From NCBI RefSeq assembly GCF_001887355.1, contig NZ_MPIN01000001.1, positions 1,201,785 to 1,265,784 on the forward strand: a stretch of DNA of 64,000 nucleotides, read 5' to 3'. Shown piece after piece: positions 19,548 to 28,277 of this stretch. Both the position numbers and the translations under genes were made by a program. Origin of the DNA: Cystobacter ferrugineus. Its GTDB lineage: Bacteria; Myxococcota; Myxococcia; Myxococcales; Myxococcaceae. The notes below the pieces were generated by a model. It worked only from the letters and a program-made list of their open reading frames with translations, was not told where the DNA came from and searched no databases. The stretch's first letter is position 1; every line of letters starts with the position of its first letter.

Positions 19548-19576
19548 TTCCGCCAGTCGACGCGGTGGAGTAATAT
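19548..19576 (+). promoter_or_regulatory. Possible promoter of the antiporter gene
   Basis: TAATAT at 19571-19576 resembles a -10 box and lies 26 bp before the start codon. The hexamer 17 bp upstream (TTCCGC at 19548-19553) is a poor -35. A GGAAGGGA ribosome binding site follows at about 19593. Confidence 0.35.
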
Positions 19577-19602
19577 GATTTGGACTCAAACTGGAAGGGA
19601 CG

Positions 19603-21213
19603 ATGAATTTCGAGCTGGCTTTCGTGCTGCTCTTCTCCATCGCGACAGCGGTGGCGATCGTGGCGCGCTACTTCAAGTTTCCCTACACGGTGGCGCTGGT
19701 GGTCGCGGGGCTGACGTTGGGGGTGGTGCATGCCTTCGAGCCGCCGCATCTGACGAAGGAGCTGCTCTTCGCCATCATCCTGCCGGGGCTCATCTTCGAG
19801 GCGGCCTTCCACGTCGAGTTCCGCAAGTTCTGGAAGAACAAGCTGGCCATCCACGCGCTGGCCATACCCGGGGTGGTGGCGTCGGTGGCGATCACCGCGC
19901 TGCTCTTGTCGCCGGTGGTGGGGGGGCTGAACCTGGTGCCCGGCTTCGGCTTCCTGTCCGCGCTGGTGTTCGCCGCGGTCATCGTCTCCACGGATCCCAT
20001 CGCGGTGGTGGGGTTGTTCAAGGCGCTGGGCGCACCCAAGCGGCTCGCGGTGCTGGTGGAGGGCGAGAGCCTGCTCAACGACGGGACGGCCGTGGTGCTC
20101 TTCACGCTCATCGTGGCGGTGGCGTCCGGAGGGCAGTTCACGGTGGGCGGGGCGACGCTGGACTTCATCCGGGTGGCGGGCATGGGCGGGCTCATCGGCG
20201 GCGCGGTGGGCTTTGGCGTGTCCCAGGTCATCCAGCGCGTGGATGACGCCATGGTGGAGATCACCCTCACGGTGATCGCGGCCTACGGCTCGTTCGTGGT
20301 GGCCGAGCACTTCCACTACTCGGGCGTGATCGCCACGGTGACCGCCGGCATGTTGTGCGGCAACTGGACGGCGCACCTGAGCATGAGCCCCACCACGCGC
20401 GTGGCGGTGGCGAGCTTCTGGGAGTACCTGGCCTTCGCGCTCAACTCGGTGGTGTTCCTGCTCATCGGGCTGGAGGTGCAGCTCGCCTCGCTCCTGGCGT
20501 CGTGGAAGCCCATCCTCCTGGCGTACGGGGCGGTGCTCGCCGGGCGCGCGGCGGTGGTGTTCCTGGTGTCCGCGCTCCTGCGCTTCACCTCCGAGCGCAT
20601 GCCCTGGACCTGGAGCGCGGTGCTCACCTGGAGCGGCCTGCGTGGCGCCATCTCCATGGTGCTGGTGCTCGGCCTGCCCGACGACTTCGCCCACCGCGAG
20701 CTGCTGGTGAACATGACGTTCGGCGTGGTGGTGCTCTCCATCATCTTCCAGGGGCTCACCATGGCGCCGCTGCTCAAGCGCCTGGGCATCACGGGCGTCA
20801 AGGACGTCTACCAGGAGAAGTACGAGCAGGCGCGGGGGCGGATGAGCGCCATCCACGCGGCCCTGACGGCGCTCGAGTCCATGCGCCGCACGCGCGACAT
20901 CCCCGCGGACGTGCTCGAGCAGCTCGAGCGCGACTATCAGCGGAAGGCCTCCGAGGTCGAGCAGGAGCTGTCCGCCCTCAAGCAGCAGACGACGCGCTTC
21001 CACGAGGAGGAGCACGAGGAGGCGGTGCGGCGCATGCTCATCGTGGAGAAGGACGCGCTGCTCAAGAGCTACCAGAAGGGAGCCATCGGCCGGGACGTCT
21101 TCGAGCACCTGAGCACCGAGCTCGACCAGCGGCTCGCCGGGGTGAAGGACGCCGAGGGCCACGTGCCCCTGGAACAGTCCGCCTCGCCCGTCGCCGAGCC
21201 GGTGGGAGGCTGA
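19603..21213 (+). CDS. CPA1-family Na+(K+)/H+ antiporter
   Basis: A 536-residue inner-membrane antiporter. The N-terminal 400 residues hold about 12 membrane segments with the family pattern LLFAIILPGLIFEAAFHV, the core STDPIAVVGLFKALG and EGESLLNDGTAVVLF, and later WSGLRGAISMVLVLGLPD. The Asp in STDP and the ND of LLNDGTA are the conserved transport residues. A cytoplasmic tail of about 130 residues follows, charged and helical (ERDYQRKASEVEQELSALKQ), probably regulatory. It exchanges cytoplasmic Na+ or K+ for protons to control pH and salt tolerance. Divergent from the sensor kinases and followed by a 208-bp gap before the next gene. Confidence 0.92.
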   Translation: MNFELAFVLLFSIATAVAIVARYFKFPYTVALVVAGLTLGVVHAFEPPHLTKELLFAIILPGLIFEAAFHVEFRKFWKNKLAIHALAIPGVVASVAITALLLSPVVGGLNLVPGFGFLSALVFAAVIVSTDPIAVVGLFKALGAPKRLAVLVEGESLLNDGTAVVLFTLIVAVASGGQFTVGGATLDFIRVAGMGGLIGGAVGFGVSQVIQRVDDAMVEITLTVIAAYGSFVVAEHFHYSGVIATVTAGMLCGNWTAHLSMSPTTRVAVASFWEYLAFALNSVVFLLIGLEVQLASLLASWKPILLAYGAVLAGRAAVVFLVSALLRFTSERMPWTWSAVLTWSGLRGAISMVLVLGLPDDFAHRELLVNMTFGVVVLSIIFQGLTMAPLLKRLGITGVKDVYQEKYEQARGRMSAIHAALTALESMRRTRDIPADVLEQLERDYQRKASEVEQELSALKQQTTRFHEEEHEEAVRRMLIVEKDALLKSYQKGAIGRDVFEHLSTELDQRLAGVKDAEGHVPLEQSASPVAEPVGG

Positions 21214-21421
21214 GCGCCAGTCCTGGAGATGGGGTGGGGGCGTGTGGGTTTCGCCCCGCGTCAAGCTTTCAGGAAGAAGGATTCATTCCTGGCTGGGGGG
21301 CGGCCGGGGGGAGGGGCGGCTGATCCAACCGCGCTTGGATACCCGCCCGATCCAGGCTTGTGTACAGTGCGCCGCCCTCGAACCGGACTGCCCTCGAGGG
21401 CCTCAGGAAAAGCACAGCCTC

Positions 21422-22792
21422 ATGAACGCGCACATCTTTCGCGAGTACGACATCCGTGGACTGGTCGGTAAGGATCTCACGCCCGAAGTGGTGGAATTGC
21501 TCGGCCAGGGACTTGGCACGGTGGTGCGGCGCAAGGGTGGGCGCAGCGTGGTGGTGGGCCGGGACTGCCGCGAGTCCTCGACGACCTTCCGCGATGCGCT
21601 GTGCCGGGGCCTGACGTCCACGGGACTCAACGTGTTCGACGTGGGGGTGGTGCCCACGCCGCTGACGTACTTCGCCGCCAACACCCTGCCGGTGGACGGC
21701 CTGGCGATGATCACCGGCAGCCACAACCCGCCCGAGTACAACGGCTTCAAGATTGGCGCGGGCAAGACGACCTTCCACGGCCCGGAGATCCAGGCGCTGC
21801 GCAAGCTCATCGAGGAGCGCGACTTCGAGTGCGCCGAGCTGCCGGGCACGGTGAGCCCCTATGACATCGTCACCCCGTACAACCACTTCATCCGCCAGAC
21901 GGTGAAGGTGGGCCGCAAGGGGATGAAGATCGTCATCGACGCGGGCAACGGCACGGGCGGCGCGGTGGCGGTGCCGCTCTTCGAGAGCATGGGCTTCGAG
22001 GTGGTGCCGCTGTTCTGCGACATGGACGCGCGCTTCCCCAACCACCACCCGGACCCCACGGTGGTGGAGAACATGCAGGATCTCATCGCCGCGGTGAAGC
22101 GCGAGAAGGCCGAGGTGGGCATCGCCTACGACGGCGACAGCGATCGCATCGGGGTGGTGGACGACCAGGGCAACATCCTCTGGGGCGACCAGTTGATGAT
22201 CCTCTTCAGCCGCTACGTGCTCAAGGCGAGCCCTGGCGCGGCCATCGTGGGCGAGGTGAAGTGCTCCTACACGCTCTACGACGACATCGCGAAGAACGGC
22301 GGCAAGGCCGTCATGTGGAAGGCGGGCCACTCGCTCATCAAGGCGAAGATGAAGGAGGAGCACGCGGAGCTGGCCGGCGAGATGAGCGGCCACATCTTCT
22401 TCAAGAACCGCTACTTCGGCTTCGATGACGCCGTGTACTCCTCGGCGCGCCTCCTGGAGATCCTCACCCACGAGAAGCAGACGCTGTCGGAGCTGCTCGC
22501 GGACGTGCCCCGGACGTACGCCTCGCCCGAGCTGCGCGTGGACACGCGCGAGGAGAAGAAGTTCGAGATCGTCCGCCGGGCCACCGAGTGGCTGCGCAAG
22601 GCGGGCCATGCCCTGGTGGACGTGGATGGAGTGCGGGTGACGTTCTCGGATGGCTGGGGGCTCATCCGGGCCTCCAACACCCAGCCCATCCTGGTGCTGC
22701 GCTTCGAGGCGCGCACCCCCGAGCGGCTGGAGGAGATCCGCCAGCTCATCGAGGGCACGGTGGAGAAGATGCAGCGCGAGGTTGGCGCCTGA
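21422..22792 (+). CDS. Phosphomannomutase/phosphoglucomutase
   Basis: 456 residues from the ATG at 21422 (a longer frame upstream lacks family sequence). Alpha-D-phosphohexomutase signatures are complete: FREYDIRGLVG at the N-terminus, the phosphoserine loop MITGSHNPPEYNGFK with Ser near 101, the metal loop YDGDSDRIGVVDD near 237, the sugar-binding loop region GEMSGHIFFKNRYFGFDD and the phosphate-binding RASNTQPILVLRFEA near the C-terminus. It interconverts hexose 6-phosphate and 1-phosphate. The GEMSGH signature is that of the bifunctional PMM/PGM (AlgC-type) group. Together with the manC product at 9.1 kb it gives a route to GDP-mannose, and with the downstream ROK kinase an entry from free hexose. 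Confidence 0.93.
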   Translation: MNAHIFREYDIRGLVGKDLTPEVVELLGQGLGTVVRRKGGRSVVVGRDCRESSTTFRDALCRGLTSTGLNVFDVGVVPTPLTYFAANTLPVDGLAMITGSHNPPEYNGFKIGAGKTTFHGPEIQALRKLIEERDFECAELPGTVSPYDIVTPYNHFIRQTVKVGRKGMKIVIDAGNGTGGAVAVPLFESMGFEVVPLFCDMDARFPNHHPDPTVVENMQDLIAAVKREKAEVGIAYDGDSDRIGVVDDQGNILWGDQLMILFSRYVLKASPGAAIVGEVKCSYTLYDDIAKNGGKAVMWKAGHSLIKAKMKEEHAELAGEMSGHIFFKNRYFGFDDAVYSSARLLEILTHEKQTLSELLADVPRTYASPELRVDTREEKKFEIVRRATEWLRKAGHALVDVDGVRVTFSDGWGLIRASNTQPILVLRFEARTPERLEEIRQLIEGTVEKMQREVGA

Positions 22793-22860
22793 GTTAAAGG
22801 GGCCCGCATGCCCCGGCACCCGGGGCGCGGGTTTCCGTGACGGACGGAGAAGGCACGCAC

Positions 22861-23793
22861 ATGGCCAGGCTTGGTATCGATCTCGGTGGCACGTTCGCGC
22901 GTGCCGCGGTGGTGGATGAACAGGGGAAGATCATCGCCGCGAACAAGGTGGCGCTCGAGGAGCGCACGCCTCCGGCGGTGGTGGAAGCCATTGCCCAGGC
23001 GGCCCAGCACGCGCTGAAGGACGCGGGCACCAACGAGGTGCGCACGTGCGGCGTGGGCGCCGCCGGGCAGATCCAGGGGGACTCGGGCGTGATGGCCGTG
23101 GCGCCCAACCTGGGCTGGCGCAACGTGCCGCTGGGCTCGTTGCTGTCCCAGCGCCTGGGCCATTCCGTGCGGCTGGTGAATGATCTGCGCGCGGCGGCCT
23201 GGGGCGAGTTCCGCGCCGGCGCGGGGCGGGGCTCCCTGGACATGTACACGGTGTTCGTGGGCTCGGGCGTGGGCAGCGCCGCCATCGCCAACGGCAAGCT
23301 CATCCAGGGCGGCGGCGGCGTGGCCGGAGAGCTGGGCCACACCAAGGTGGTGCCGGACGGGCGCCTGTGCGGCTGCGGCGAGCGGGGCTGCCTGGAGGCC
23401 TACGCGGGCGGTCACAACATCATCGCGCAGACGCGCGAGCTGCTGGCCTCGGGCAAGGCGCCGATGGTGCGCGAGCTGACGGGGGGCAACCCCGACATGG
23501 TGACGCCGGTGACGCTGGAGCAGGCGGCGGAGAAGGGCGACGCCGTGGCGCGCGAGCTGTACGAGCGCATCGGCCTGTTCCTGGCGCTGGCCGTGGCCAA
23601 CCAGGTGACGGTGCTCAACCCGGCGCGGCTCATCCTGGGCGGCGGCGTGCTGACGCACTGCCCGGGGCTGCGCCGGCGCGTGGTGGAGGGCGTGCAGCAG
23701 TACTCCTCCCGCACGTCGCGCGAGGGGCTGCTCATCACCGAGGCCGAGCTGGGCGACGACAGCGGCATCATCGGAGCGGCGCTCCTCGGTTGA
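22861..23793 (+). CDS. ROK-family sugar kinase (probable glucokinase)
   Basis: 310 residues from the ATG at 22861, with a GGAG ribosome binding site upstream. The ATP site LGIDLGGTFARAAVVD is at the N-terminus. The sugar site includes NDLRAAAWGEFRAGAGRG with the catalytic Asp (VND), then ELGHTKVVPDG and the ROK zinc motif CGCGERGCLEAYAGG. These mark the ROK group that phosphorylates glucose or related hexoses at the 6-position in the cytoplasm. It lies about 70 bp downstream of phosphomannomutase, so a common transcript supplying hexose-1-phosphates is likely. The exact sugar cannot be fixed from sequence alone. Confidence 0.9.
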   Translation: MARLGIDLGGTFARAAVVDEQGKIIAANKVALEERTPPAVVEAIAQAAQHALKDAGTNEVRTCGVGAAGQIQGDSGVMAVAPNLGWRNVPLGSLLSQRLGHSVRLVNDLRAAAWGEFRAGAGRGSLDMYTVFVGSGVGSAAIANGKLIQGGGGVAGELGHTKVVPDGRLCGCGERGCLEAYAGGHNIIAQTRELLASGKAPMVRELTGGNPDMVTPVTLEQAAEKGDAVARELYERIGLFLALAVANQVTVLNPARLILGGGVLTHCPGLRRRVVEGVQQYSSRTSREGLLITEAELGDDSGIIGAALLG

Positions 23794-23843
23794 GTGGCCG
23801 GGGTGACTTGATGGGGAGGGCGGGGCTCTGCTAGAGGCCGACC

Positions 23844-25049
23844 ATGCCCCCTTCCTCCTCCCTGTTGCGCCTATCCCTGCTGTCCGCCCTGGTGCTCGTG
23901 TCTGGCTGCAAGAAGCAGTCGGAAGAGAAGCCGGCGGGCACCGCTCCCACCGCCACCGCTCCTTCCGCCACTCCCGAGGCTCCCAAGGCCAAGGACCTGA
24001 AGGTGGGCCTCGTGACGGACGTGGGCGGCCGGGGAGATCACTCCTTCAATGACTCGGCGCTGCGCGGGCTGGAGCTGTGGGCCGCGGGCAAGAAGATGGA
24101 GTCGGGCCGCTACGCGGATGCTTCCCCGGAGGAGTTGAAGGCGACGCTCCATCAGGACCTGGCCACGCGCGGCATCACCCCGGTGGGCGCCACCCCCGTG
24201 GTGTTGCAGAGCAAGGTGGCCGAGGACTACGAGCCCAACCTGCAGCTCCTGGTGGACCAGGGCGTGGACCTGTCCGTGGGCGTGGGCTTCATGCTCGAGA
24301 GCGCCGTGGAGACGGTGGCCAAGCGCAACCCGGACGCGAAGTTCCTGCTCATCGACAGCCCCATCGTCGGCGCGGATGGCAAGCCGTACACGCTGCCCAA
24401 CGTGCGCACGGCGGTGTTCCGCGAGGAGCAGGGCAGCTTCCTCGTGGGCGCGCTGGCGGGGCTCGCCACGCAGGGCGGCAAGGTGGGCTTCGTGGGCGGC
24501 ATGGAGGTGCCCCTCATCAAGAGGTTCGAGGCGGGCTTCCGCGCGGGCGTGGCCGCCACCAACCCCAAGGCGACGGTGCTGGTGAACTACACCGGCAGCT
24601 TCGACAACGTGTCCGCCGGCAAGCAGGTGGCCCAGGACCTGGTCTCCAAGGGCGCGGACGTCATCTTCCACGCGGCCGGCTCGGACGGCCTGGGCGTCAT
24701 CCAGTCGGTGAAGGAGGCGCGCGCGGCGAAGAAGAACGTGTTCGTCATCGGCGTGGACTCGGATCAGTCCCCGCTCGCGCCGGAGGCGGTGCTCACCTCG
24801 ATGGTCAAGCGCGTGGACCTGGCCGTCTACGAGGCCGTGCGTGACTTGCGCGACGGCAAGCTGACGGGCGGCGACGTGGTGCTGGGCCTCAAGGAGGGTG
24901 GCGTCACCTACGCCCCCGTGCGCGTGGAGTTCCCCGGGCGCGAGGCGGCCCTGCAGAAGGTCGAGGAGCTGCGCGCCAAGGTCGTCTCGGGTGAGATCCA
25001 GGTGCCCAGCCACCCCTCGCAGCTCAACACCGCGCCCGCCACTCCCTGA
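23844..25049 (+). CDS. BMP-family ABC transporter substrate-binding lipoprotein
   Basis: 401 residues with a lipoprotein signal ending VLVSGC (Cys21 or so), then an Ala/Pro/Thr-rich linker to about residue 48. The mature part has the Med/PnrA-type pattern: KVGLVTDVGGRGDHSFNDSA, VGVGFMLESAVETVAKRNP, AGLATQGGKVGFVGGMEVP, FEAGFRAGVAATNPK, AAGSDGLGVIQSVKEA and GVDSDQSPLAPEAVLTSMV. Family members bind purine nucleosides or related ligands for ABC uptake. No permease or ATPase of this transporter is adjacent, so it may be encoded elsewhere or act as an orphan receptor. The strong terminator after it ends this plus-strand block. Confidence 0.9.
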   Translation: MPPSSSLLRLSLLSALVLVSGCKKQSEEKPAGTAPTATAPSATPEAPKAKDLKVGLVTDVGGRGDHSFNDSALRGLELWAAGKKMESGRYADASPEELKATLHQDLATRGITPVGATPVVLQSKVAEDYEPNLQLLVDQGVDLSVGVGFMLESAVETVAKRNPDAKFLLIDSPIVGADGKPYTLPNVRTAVFREEQGSFLVGALAGLATQGGKVGFVGGMEVPLIKRFEAGFRAGVAATNPKATVLVNYTGSFDNVSAGKQVAQDLVSKGADVIFHAAGSDGLGVIQSVKEARAAKKNVFVIGVDSDQSPLAPEAVLTSMVKRVDLAVYEAVRDLRDGKLTGGDVVLGLKEGGVTYAPVRVEFPGREAALQKVEELRAKVVSGEIQVPSHPSQLNTAPATP

Positions 25050-25075
25050 GTCCGGGCGCGCTCGCGTGAGCGCGG

Positions 25076-25114
25076 AAGGCCCCGCGGCCCCTGCCCGGGC
25101 GGCGGGGCCTTTTT
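25076..25114 (+). terminator. Rho-independent terminator after the BMP gene
   Basis: A perfect 10-bp stem, AAGGCCCCGC (25076-25085) with GCGGGGCCTT (25102-25111), is followed by a five-T run at 25110-25114. It separates the convergent BMP and OmpA-family genes. Confidence 0.88.
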
Positions 25115-25119
25115 CATGC

Positions 25120-26208
25120 CTACGGCCTGGGCTCCTGCCGCGCGCCCGAGCCACCCACGCCACGCTCGAGGATGATCTCCACGCGGCGGTTGTTGGCGCG
25201 GCCCTCGGCGGTGGCGTTGGAGGCGATGGGCTGATCCTTGCCCCGCCCCTCGGTGCGGATGCGCTCGGGGTCCACGCCCCGAGCGACGAGGTAGTCGCGC
25301 ACGGCCTCGGCGCGCAGGTACGACAGCTCCTCGTTGAGCTCCGCCGGGCCCAGGCTGTCGGTGTGACCCTCGATGACGAGCGGGTTCGGGGCCTTCTTGA
25401 GCGCCTCGGCCACCTCGTTGAGCCGCCGCCGGGCCGTCGCGAGGAGATCCGCGCTGCCCGAGCGGAACAGCACGCTGCCGGAGAGCGTGAGCACCAGGCC
25501 CCGTGTCTCCTCCTTCACCTGCACCTGGCGGATGTTGCGCAGCTCCTCGGCCACCTCGCGCTGGGCGCGGGCCTCGGCCTCGGCGGCCGCGGCGCGCTGC
25601 TCCGCCTGGAGGCGCGCCTGGCGCTCCTGCTCGAGCTGCGCGTTGAGCTGCTCCATCCGGCTCTGGGTCTCGGTGAGCTTCGCCTGGCGCTCCTGCTCCT
25701 CGCGCTGGGCGCGGGCCTGGGCCTCCTGCTCGGCCTGGAGGCGCGCCGTCTCCTCCTGCTGGCGTTGGATCTCCGCCTGGCGCTGCTCCGCCTCCGTGCG
25801 CAGCCGCTGCGCCTCGGCGAGCTCCTGGCGCGACTGCGCCAGCTCCCGCCGTGTGCGCTCGGCGTCCTCCGCCCGGGCCAGGGCGAGCTGCTGCTCCGCC
25901 TGGGTCCGCTCATTCAGGGCCACCGCGGTGCGGGCGAGCGACTCGGCGATCTGCGCCCGGCGCAGCGCCACATAGGCGAGGGTGCGCGTGCGCTCGGTGT
26001 TCTTCTCGCGATCGTAGACGCGGTTGGCCTCGTCGAGCGCGTCCCGGGCCTGTCCGAGGGCATCCGGGGCGTACTGCACCGCCGGGCCCGCGGAGGCCTC
26101 TTGATAGGCACTGCGCGCATCCACCAGCTCGCGCGGCGTCATGGCCGCGCACCCCGAGAGCGCCACGGTTCCGAGCACTCCCCACGTCAACGCCTTCCAT
26201 CCCCGCAT
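25120..26208 (-). CDS. OmpA-family lipoprotein with DUF4398 and long coiled coil
   Basis: About 362 residues from the ATG at 26208, which has an AAGGAGAG ribosome binding site; a start nine codons upstream is less likely. Lipobox VALSGC with Cys20. Residues 25-110 match the DUF4398 helical pattern (TPRELVDARSAYQEAS, LDEANRVYDREKNTER). A Glu/Gln/Arg/Ala-rich coiled coil spans about 115-225. The C-terminal OmpA domain has SVLFRSGSADLL, VIEGHTDSLGPAELNEELS and NRRVEIILE. This couples an outer-membrane anchor to a peptidoglycan-binding domain through a long helical spacer, so a structural or trans-envelope role is likely. The upstream neighbour encodes a second DUF4398 lipoprotein 23 bp away. Confidence 0.9.
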   Translation of the reverse strand: MRGWKALTWGVLGTVALSGCAAMTPRELVDARSAYQEASAGPAVQYAPDALGQARDALDEANRVYDREKNTERTRTLAYVALRRAQIAESLARTAVALNERTQAEQQLALARAEDAERTRRELAQSRQELAEAQRLRTEAEQRQAEIQRQQEETARLQAEQEAQARAQREEQERQAKLTETQSRMEQLNAQLEQERQARLQAEQRAAAAEAEARAQREVAEELRNIRQVQVKEETRGLVLTLSGSVLFRSGSADLLATARRRLNEVAEALKKAPNPLVIEGHTDSLGPAELNEELSYLRAEAVRDYLVARGVDPERIRTEGRGKDQPIASNATAEGRANNRRVEIILERGVGGSGARQEPRP

Positions 26209-26231
26209 GGCTCTCTCCTTGGGCATTCCCG

Positions 26232-26603
26232 TCATTGCGCCGGCACCGTGTCCTGCTGGAGCTCGCGCACCTGCTGGAGCACCTGATCGGCCTCGGCGCG
26301 GGCCGGGGCCTCGCGCGCCAGCGCCAGGGCCAGCTCCGCGTCCACCGCCGCCCGCTTGAGGAACAGCGCCGCTTCATCCCGCCGGTTCTGTTCGATCAGC
26401 CGGCGCGCACCTTGTGTCTGCTGCCGTGCCCACTCCAGGTGTTGCGCCGCATCGGGATGCTGGGCCGCACCCGCCTCCTCCGCCTGCTGGATGGGCACCT
26501 GCGTGTCCACGAGCGGCTCGGACGGCCCGTACCGCAGGGGGGCTCCCATACAGCCCGTCAGTCCCAACACGCACACCACCGCGCCGGCCATTGCCTTTCG
26601 CAT
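26232..26603 (-). CDS. Small DUF4398-type lipoprotein
   Basis: 123 residues. The signal peptide ends VLGLTGC with Cys18 lipidated. The mature part is entirely helical and Ala/Glu/Arg-rich: IQQAEEAGAAQHPDAAQHLE, KRAAVDAELALALAREAPA. This matches the DUF4398 helical module found in the OmpA-type protein encoded 23 bp downstream on the same strand. The two are likely co-expressed partners at the outer membrane. No enzymatic motif is present. Confidence 0.8.
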   Translation of the reverse strand: MRKAMAGAVVCVLGLTGCMGAPLRYGPSEPLVDTQVPIQQAEEAGAAQHPDAAQHLEWARQQTQGARRLIEQNRRDEAALFLKRAAVDAELALALAREAPARAEADQVLQQVRELQQDTVPAQ

Positions 26604-26744
26604 CGCTGTCGCTCCCTGGCTTCGAGGCCAACGCTCGGGAGATGTGCACGGGTGAGCAGCGGTACAACCCAGGGGCCCCCTTGCTGGCTTGCTGACCCTC
26701 CTGTCTGATGGGCTCGCCTCCTCGCCCTCCCACCGGACAAACCC

Positions 26745-27689
26745 ATGCCCATCCGCTTCCTCGCCTCGAAGCCGAGCCGCCTTGGCTCGTGTCTGCTGTT
26801 CTCCGTTCTTTCCCTGTCGCTCTCCGCTTGCGGAGGGGAGCTCGAGTCGGATGCCCGGCTGGCTTCAGACACCAGCACCCAGAGCGCGCCGCTCGCCAGC
26901 ACCACCCGGGTGCGGCTGATGGCCGCCAACATCTCCAGCGGCAACTACCAGAGCTACGACCCGGGCCACGGCACGCGCATCTTCCAGGGCACCAAACCCG
27001 ACGTGGTGATGATCCAGGAGTTCAACTACGGCGACAACTCCGCCACCGCCATCCGCTCCTTCGTCAACGCCGCCTTCGGCTCGAGCTTCTATTACTACCG
27101 CGAGGCCGGCGCGCAGATCCCCAACGGCGTCATCAGCCGCTACCCCATCGTCGCCTCGGGCGAGTGGGACGACACGCAGGTGAGCAACCGCGACTTCGCG
27201 TGGGCGCGCATCGACATCCCCGGGCCCACGGATCTCTGGGTGGTGAGCGTGCACCTGCTCACCACGAGCAGCTCCGTGCGCAACACCGAGGCGACCAACC
27301 TCGTCAACTTCATCAAGTCCAAGGTGCCCGCGGGCTCCTTCATCGCCATCGGCGGCGACTTCAACTCCGACTCCCGGAGCGAGGCGCTCTTCTCCACCTT
27401 CTCCTCGGTGGTCTCCACCGCGAGCCCCTACCCGGCGGACAAGAATGGCAATGGCAACACCAACGCCAGCCGCGCCAAGCCGTATGACCATGTGCTGGTG
27501 AGCAGCAACCTGCGCGCCTACCAGACGGCCACCGTCCTCGGCTCCAGCTCCTTCAGCGGGGGCCTCGTGGTGGACACGCGCGTGTACTCGCCCCTGTCGG
27601 AGATTTCCCCGGCGCAGAGCGGCGACAGCGGCGCCACCAACATGCAGCACATGGCCGTCATCAAGGACTTCCTCGTCCCCGTGCCGTAG
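26745..27689 (+). CDS. Secreted endonuclease/exonuclease/phosphatase-fold lipoprotein
   Basis: 314 residues with a lipoprotein signal ending LSLSAC. The mature domain has the EEP pattern: RLMAANISSGNYQSY, DVVMIQEFNYGD (catalytic Glu), a mid-region DTQVSNRDFAWARIDIPG, LWVVSVHLLT (His), IAIGGDFNSDSRSEAL (DxN) and, near the C-terminus, MQHMAVIKDF in place of the usual SDH. Members cleave nucleic acids, phosphoinositides or sphingomyelin. Extracellular location and the DFNSD motif favour a secreted nuclease or phosphodiesterase. The weak final Asp-His element leaves activity somewhat uncertain. Confidence 0.85.
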   Translation: MPIRFLASKPSRLGSCLLFSVLSLSLSACGGELESDARLASDTSTQSAPLASTTRVRLMAANISSGNYQSYDPGHGTRIFQGTKPDVVMIQEFNYGDNSATAIRSFVNAAFGSSFYYYREAGAQIPNGVISRYPIVASGEWDDTQVSNRDFAWARIDIPGPTDLWVVSVHLLTTSSSVRNTEATNLVNFIKSKVPAGSFIAIGGDFNSDSRSEALFSTFSSVVSTASPYPADKNGNGNTNASRAKPYDHVLVSSNLRAYQTATVLGSSSFSGGLVVDTRVYSPLSEISPAQSGDSGATNMQHMAVIKDFLVPVP

Positions 27690-27835
27690 CGCACGGGCCG
27701 GACCGGCCGTTGGCCCCCTGACACCCGCTCCCCGCGCGTCAAAAGCCTATCGGGCGCGGGGCGCGGGCGTGCATACGATGTGGACTTTCCGGTGGGGCGG
27801 CGCGCCGCTCTCCTTCCACTTCCGCGGGAAACAGC

Positions 27836-28255
27836 ATGGTCGACTTTCGCAACTTCATTGGCAAAGGCACCGCCTCGGGCACGCCGCTGAACATCTTCGC
27901 GCAGGTGGTCTTCTTCGTGAACGTGGGCGGCGGGGAGTTCGTGGACCTCGGTCCCCAGCAGGCGGCCTTCAAGGGGAAGATCGACACCGTCTTCTACAAG
28001 GGCGACCTGTCGCTCACGCTCAAGCTGCTCGAGGGCGGCAAGGCGGAGATCAACCTCAACGGCTCCAAGGCCACCCAGGCCACCTACACCACCTCGGGAA
28101 GCAAGCTGAGCATCGAGGCGAAGTTCGGCGCCCACGAGCAGGTCATCTCCTTCGAGCCGGGCGGCAAGGGCAACGTGGAGACGTACCTGTCGGTGACGGG
28201 CAGCAAGAGCATCAACGTGCACCTGGCACCGGGCACGAAGCCCGCGGTGAGCTGA
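27836..28255 (+). CDS. Conserved-looking small beta-rich protein, unknown function
   Basis: 139 residues without signal peptide or membrane segment. The composition suggests all-beta strands: IFAQVVFFVNVGGGEFVDLG, SLTLKLLEGGKAEINLNG, EQVISFEPGGKGNVETYLSV. No family or catalytic motif is recognised. The ATG at 27836 follows a GGGAAA stretch that may act as a ribosome binding site. High third-position GC supports coding. It stands alone between the secreted EEP gene and the convergent tonB operon. Confidence 0.7.
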   Translation: MVDFRNFIGKGTASGTPLNIFAQVVFFVNVGGGEFVDLGPQQAAFKGKIDTVFYKGDLSLTLKLLEGGKAEINLNGSKATQATYTTSGSKLSIEAKFGAHEQVISFEPGGKGNVETYLSVTGSKSINVHLAPGTKPAVS

Positions 28256-28277
28256 GGCCCGAGGGGCTCGGGGCTGG

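Noticed and set aside
19459-21264. Upstream extension of the PAS kinase frame
   Set aside because: This part is antisense to the antiporter gene and has His/Arg/Gln-rich shadow composition; the ATG at 19458 begins recognisable sequence.
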